From Opitutaceae bacterium (lineage in GTDB: Bacteria; Verrucomicrobiota; Verrucomicrobiia; Opitutales; Opitutaceae), in NCBI GenBank assembly GCA_016763045.1, contig JAESUN010000067.1, positions 1 through 8,975 on the forward strand: 8,975 nucleotides of DNA. The letters run 5' to 3'. The translations under genes and the position numbers were made by a program. Under the pieces are notes generated by a model, which had not been told where the DNA came from, did no database searches, and saw only the letters and a list, made by a program, of their open reading frames with translations. This document shows positions 6,123 through 8,975 of the stretch, piece after piece (the stretch's first letter is position 1; the number at the start of each line of letters is the position of its first letter).

Positions 6123-6739
6123 AGCCAGCAGACACAAAAAGTAGCTCAAAGAATCCCTCCAAGCTGGATGGACTTATTCTAGCGGGGGGTCTGAGTTCTC
6201 GAATGAGACAAGACAAAGGACTCATCCGTTTTCATGGGGTCACACAAATCGAACGAACCGCCCAACTCCTCGCAAGCCACTGCCAAACCGTTTACATATC
6301 AAGGAACAAACATCAAAGTGCGTTCCCATCTACTTGGCCAACGATTGAAGATCTTTATGAAAGCATTGGGCCTCTGGGCGGAATTCTCTCTGCTTTCAAA
6401 ACAGCTCCCACCCATGCCTTTCTTGTCGTCGCCCGCGATCTCCCTTTTTTAACGCAAAACTCCGTTGCTAACTTGATCTCCCATCGCGACCCGGGGACAT
6501 TCGCAACAGCTTACCGTAATACTCAAACGGGTCTCCCAGACCCTTTGTTTACCATCTATGAACCCTCTTCTCTCCCGAGGTTAATCCAAGCCGCTCAAGA
6601 GAAAAAATACAGTCCCGCAAGAATTCTCTGTTCTGAAAACATCACTTTACTCGAAGCATTTGATCACAAAACCCTTGAAAATATAAATACCCCTGATGAG
6701 CTCATGCGGGCTCAAACATATCTTAAAAACGATGGGTGA
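6119..6739 (+). CDS. mobA: MobA, molybdenum cofactor guanylyltransferase (MobA-like NTP transferase)
   Basis: MobA transfers GMP from GTP to molybdenum-molybdopterin, giving the guanine dinucleotide form of the cofactor. The 206-residue product (usual size about 190-200) shows the nucleotide-binding motif LDGLILAGGLSSRMRQDKG (16-34), then GPLGGI (84-89) and ARDLPFL (105-111), where D107 fits the magnesium-binding aspartate; the cysteine common before it (CD.P) is arginine here. I chose TTG at 6119: it overlaps the moaC stop (TTGA), AAGGA lies 12 bases upstream, and it leaves a short flexible lead-in before the motif. The frame is open back to an ATG at 6035, but that would overlap moaC by 88 bp. 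A cytidylyltransferase of the MocA type is a less likely alternative. The stop overlaps the moaD start by 8 bp, so translation is probably coupled. Confidence 0.9.
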   Translation: MKPADTKSSSKNPSKLDGLILAGGLSSRMRQDKGLIRFHGVTQIERTAQLLASHCQTVYISRNKHQSAFPSTWPTIEDLYESIGPLGGILSAFKTAPTHAFLVVARDLPFLTQNSVANLISHRDPGTFATAYRNTQTGLPDPLFTIYEPSSLPRLIQAAQEKKYSPARILCSENITLLEAFDHKTLENINTPDELMRAQTYLKNDG

Positions 6740-6980
6740 AAAAACAGTCCATATCCAATATTTTGCTCTCCTGAGGGAACAGCGTAAGCAGGCCAACGAA
6801 AGCCTCCACACAAACGCGCAGACGCCGGCAGAGCTTTACCGAGAGCTCGCTCAAAAGCACCCATTTACTCTCGCACAGGAAAACCTTCAAGTGGCTCTTA
6901 ATGAAGAATTTGTCTCATGGGAGACCTCTCTTTCCGATGGGGATCATCTCGTCTTCATCCCTCCAGTCGCAGGCGGTTGA
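6732..6980 (+). CDS. moaD: MoaD, molybdopterin synthase small (sulfur-carrier) subunit
   Basis: MoaD is a ubiquitin-fold protein of 82 residues, matching the usual 80 or so. Its C-terminal GG (PPVAGG) is adenylylated and turned into the thiocarboxylate that gives sulfur to the precursor inside molybdopterin synthase. The N-terminal strand reads VHIQYFALLREQ (6-17) and the end reads SDGDHLVFIPPVAGG, both typical. ATG at 6732 sits inside the last codons of mobA (8-bp overlap); the frame is open upstream to 6696 but that start would deepen the overlap and add residues absent from the family. moaE follows after 21 bp. Confidence 0.93.
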   Translation: MGEKTVHIQYFALLREQRKQANESLHTNAQTPAELYRELAQKHPFTLAQENLQVALNEEFVSWETSLSDGDHLVFIPPVAGG

Positions 6981-7001
6981 ACCTTTGATATTCTCATAAA
7001 A

Positions 7002-7433
7002 ATGTTCCGTCTTTCCAATTCTCCCCTCGAAATAAACAACCTCCATGCTTCGCTCCAATCAGAGACAGCAGGTGGATTTGTGTGTTTCGAAGGACGTGTT
7101 CGCACTCTTAACGAAGGGAAAACCGTCACCTCACTCGAGTATGAATCCTATGGACCTCTTGCGGAAAAGGAAGGATTGCGCGTCATCCAGGAAGCCAAAG
7201 AAAAATTCCCCATCATTGCTGCAAGCTGTGTTCACCGAATTGGACATCTGCAAATTGGAGATATCGCTATTTGGGTAGGTGTCATATCCCAACACCGTGG
7301 CCCTTCCTTTGAAGCCTGTCGTTACATTATCGACGAAATCAAAAGCCGACTACCCATTTGGAAAAAGGAGCACTATCAAGACGGTGATTCTGGATGGATT
7401 AACTGCGAAAAGCCAAACAGCTCTTCCAAATAG
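7002..7433 (+). CDS. moaE: MoaE, molybdopterin synthase catalytic subunit
   Basis: MoaE forms a heterotetramer with MoaD and converts cyclic pyranopterin monophosphate to molybdopterin. The 143-residue protein is near the family length. Visible motifs: GGFVCFEGRVR (24-34), LEYESY (45-50), HRIGHLQIGDIAIWVGVISQ (78-97) with QHR (97-99), and the catalytic stretch IKSRLPIWKKE (113-123). R34, H98, R99, K114 and K121 correspond to residues implicated in catalysis in E. coli (R39, H103, R104, K119 and K126 in its numbering, as I remember it). It starts with ATG 21 bp after moaD, so it should share the transcript; no Shine-Dalgarno sequence is seen. The tail (PNSSSK) is short and unstructured. Confidence 0.96.
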   Translation: MFRLSNSPLEINNLHASLQSETAGGFVCFEGRVRTLNEGKTVTSLEYESYGPLAEKEGLRVIQEAKEKFPIIAASCVHRIGHLQIGDIAIWVGVISQHRGPSFEACRYIIDEIKSRLPIWKKEHYQDGDSGWINCEKPNSSSK

Positions 7434-7528
7434 AAGACAGACAACTTCTAGCTGAGCCCCCACGGGTAACCCCATTCTAAACCTTTCCAAATTGAGGACG
7501 ATATATACTCATATCTTTGTCCACTCAC

Positions 7529-7813
7529 ATGCATAGCACATTCACACAGAGCCTTCTTATTTCAGGAGAAATACCCGCAAATAATATTTTGCTCTTCTTC
7601 CTTTTGCTAGTTGGAATCTTCGCTGCGATCTTTGTTGTCAGATATATCCTTCGGCTAAACAGATACTTACTTTTTTTCGCTGTCGTCATTGTTATCGCAG
7701 GTTTTTTAGGATCCTGGACCTACAATCGCAACGAACCAGCCTTCCTGACACCAGTGGTCAATCTCATCGCACCTATCTTGCCCAATAAGGCCGATGCAAC
7801 TCTTGACTACTAG
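7529..7813 (+). CDS. Small two-helix membrane protein of unknown function
   Basis: This 94-residue protein is not one I recognise. It has two hydrophobic helices at about residues 20-38 (ILLFFLLLVGIFAAIFVV) and 46-63 (YLLFFAVVIVIAGFLGSW), joined by a basic loop (RYILRLNR). The positive loop suggests that the loop is cytoplasmic and both ends are periplasmic. The C-terminal 30 residues are proline- and asparagine-containing (NLIAPILPNKADATLDY). ATG at 7529 is used here; TTG at 7517 adds four residues. GAGGA at 7494-7498 is too far for either start. It lies 95 bp after moaE and just before a hairpin, so it may be the last gene of that transcript, or have its own promoter near TATACT at 7504. 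No known link to molybdenum metabolism. Confidence 0.6.
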   Translation: MHSTFTQSLLISGEIPANNILLFFLLLVGIFAAIFVVRYILRLNRYLLFFAVVIVIAGFLGSWTYNRNEPAFLTPVVNLIAPILPNKADATLDY

Positions 7814-7823
7814 CCTTTAAGAA

Positions 7824-7858
7824 CGATCAGACCTGATTTCATTCATCAGATCTGATCG
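7824..7858 (+). terminator. 14-bp stem hairpin after the small membrane protein, likely transcript end
   Basis: CGATCAGACCTGAT and ATCAGATCTGATCG pair over 14 positions with one C/A mismatch and a 7-base loop (TTCATTC). On the minus-strand RNA the mismatch becomes a G-U pair. It begins 10 bases after the stop codon at 7811-7813. The plus-strand sequence after it is AAATGTGTT, with only scattered T, so it is not a classical intrinsic terminator, but the position strongly suggests a transcript end or 3' stabiliser. Confidence 0.55.
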
Positions 7859-8017
7859 AAATGTGTTGGTAGCCCGGGGGCAAAGTTAACGGCATCAATG
7901 GGATGAACACATCTCCGCGAAAAACAAAAACGCTGTAAGAACAGATCCATTTTGACTTTTTGGACCACTTCCCAGACACCTTTGGTCGAATTATCTCTTT
8001 CTCAATAGAAAGCTATC

Positions 8018-8975
8018 ATGCCAAAGCTAAAACCAAAATCTGACATCGGGCTTATCGGACTCGCTGTAATGGGCCAAAACCTCGCCCTTAACATAGCTGA
8101 TCACGGCTTCCAAATCTCTGTCTACAATCGAACAACAGAGAAGATGGATTCATTTGTGGCGGAAAATCCAAATACTCCCGGAGGACTCCAGGGATTTAAA
8201 AAAATCCAGGATTTTGTGCAGTCACTAAAAAAACCGCGTAAAATTATCATTTTGGTAAAAGCCGGTGGCCCCACTGATGCTGTCATCGATGGCCTTATCC
8301 CACTGTTAGATAAAAACGATATCATCATCGATGGTGGTAATGCAAAATGGACGGACACGATTCGCCGAGAGAAAGAATTGAAGGCCAAACGCCTGCGTTT
8401 CGTAGGCTCCGGTGTTTCAGGCGGTGAAGAAGGCGCCCGCTTCGGCCCTTCTCTTATGCCTGGCGGTGACCCCGCCGCTTACAAACATCTTAAGCCGATT
8501 TGGGAATCCATTGCTGCCAAAGTCGATGCCAAAACGGGTCAACCTCTAGAAGGGGCAGAACCAGGGAAACCGATCAAAGGAGGAACTCCCTGCACCGCTT
8601 ACATTGGCCCAAATGGCGCCGGACATTACGTAAAAATGGTTCACAACGGTATTGAATACGGTGATATGCAGATGATCTGCGAAGCCTATGATTTGATGCA
8701 GAACGTGCTCGGAATGACTGCTCCGGAAATCAGCAAAATTTTTGCCCGCTGGAACAAAGGACAACTCGATTCCTTTCTTATCGAAATCACAGCTGACATT
8801 CTCCAACAAAGTGATCCCGTAACAGGAAAACCCTTTGTAGACATTGTTTTGGATACAGCCGGACAAAAAGGAACAGGCAAATGGACATCGGTCAACGCTC
8901 TCGATATGGGAGTGCCCGCACCAACTGTTTCCGAAGCTGTCTTTGCCCGTTGCCTCTCCGCAGTCAAAAAAGAAC
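8018..8975 (+). CDS. gnd: 6-phosphogluconate dehydrogenase (decarboxylating), N-terminal 319 residues, cut by the right window edge
   Basis: Gnd oxidises and decarboxylates 6-phosphogluconate to ribulose 5-phosphate with NADP+ in the oxidative pentose phosphate pathway, in the cytoplasm. The Rossmann domain begins [20 protein letters not shown] (9-28), followed by YNRT (36-39), where R38 and T39 fit NADP choice. Further hallmarks are [13 protein letters not shown] (106-118), [20 protein letters not shown] (131-150) and [19 protein letters not shown] (202-220), with catalytic K206, H209/N210 and E213. Compared with the sheep and E. coli enzymes there is an extra segment of about 17-19 residues at 171-189 ([18 protein letters not shown]) just before the catalytic lysine region. 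The remainder, about 150 residues, lies outside the window. The ATG at 8018 has only AGAAAG upstream as a weak ribosome binding site. The 160-bp region before it has TTGACT at 7952 but no clear -10. Confidence 0.97.
   Translation, partial: MPKLKPKSDIGLIGLAVMGQNLALNIADHGFQISVYNRTTEKMDSFVAENPNTPGGLQGFKKIQDFVQSLKKPRKIIILVKAGGPTDAVIDGLIPLLDKNDIIIDGGNAKWTDTIRREKELKAKRLRFVGSGVSGGEEGARFGPSLMPGGDPAAYKHLKPIWESIAAKVDAKTGQPLEGAEPGKPIKGGTPCTAYIGPNGAGHYVKMVHNGIEYGDMQMICEAYDLMQNVLGMTAPEISKIFARWNKGQLDSFLIEITADILQQSDPVTGKPFVDIVLDTAGQKGTGKWTSVNALDMGVPAPTVSEAVFARCLSAVKKE

Noticed and set aside
6696..6731. Upstream extension of MoaD
   Set aside because: ATG at 6732 gives the normal family length and N-terminal strand; the extension only reads mobA in another frame.
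1..8975. CRISPR array, tRNA, rRNA, prophage or insertion sequence
   Set aside because: No regular spaced repeats, no cloverleaf or rRNA-like stretch, and no transposase, integrase or phage protein was seen on either strand.

Overview
The window is a roughly 47% G+C (by eye), gene-dense bacterial stretch from a Gram-negative with an outer membrane: it encodes a porin with a signal peptide, a periplasmic metal-binding protein and a pilin-like protein. The style of the pilin-like protein (FSLIEMIGVLTLIAILAAVV), the small protein starting MKIEIFALCDAATDYGGKLN, and the insertion-bearing 6-phosphogluconate dehydrogenase resemble what I remember from Verrucomicrobiota (Opitutae), often marine. That placement is inference, not proof.

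Layout. 1-1484 (minus strand): a zinc/manganese-type ABC solute-binding protein followed 27 bp later by the start of an OprB-family porin that runs off the left edge. The pair looks like a metal-uptake operon, with an imperfect palindrome and TTTGAYTA repeats just upstream. 1485-2083: a long non-coding gap with three clear inverted repeats. 2084-3664 (minus): a SulP-family anion transporter with a C-terminal STAS domain, probably starting at TTG. 3665-4103: a mostly non-coding gap containing a possible 47-codon leader ORF. 4104-5079 (plus): a type IV pilin/pseudopilin-like protein, then an ORF resembling the N-terminal (MshEN-like) domain of a GspE/PilB secretion ATPase, cut down to about 90 codons and without a canonical start at the proper place. 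5090-5503 (minus): a small conserved protein of the DUF6941 type. 5649-7433 (plus): a compact molybdenum cofactor operon, moaC-mobA-moaD-moaE, with overlapping junctions. 7529-7813 (plus): an unknown two-helix membrane protein, followed 10 bp later by a 14-bp hairpin. 8018-8975 (plus): the first 319 codons of 6-phosphogluconate dehydrogenase (gnd), cut by the right edge.

How the genes work together. MoaC helps make cyclic pyranopterin monophosphate, MoaD and MoaE form molybdopterin synthase, and MobA attaches the nucleotide. moaA, mogA/moaB and moeA are not in the window, so they must lie elsewhere if the pathway is complete. The metal-binding protein and the porin could form an envelope path for a divalent metal, but the ABC ATPase and permease are not visible. 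I found no tRNA, rRNA, CRISPR array, intact insertion sequence or phage gene. I see no convincing undescribed system. The items most worth a second look are the metal-binding protein/porin pairing with its putative operator, the startless MshEN-like ORF beside the pilin, and the SulP leader ORF.
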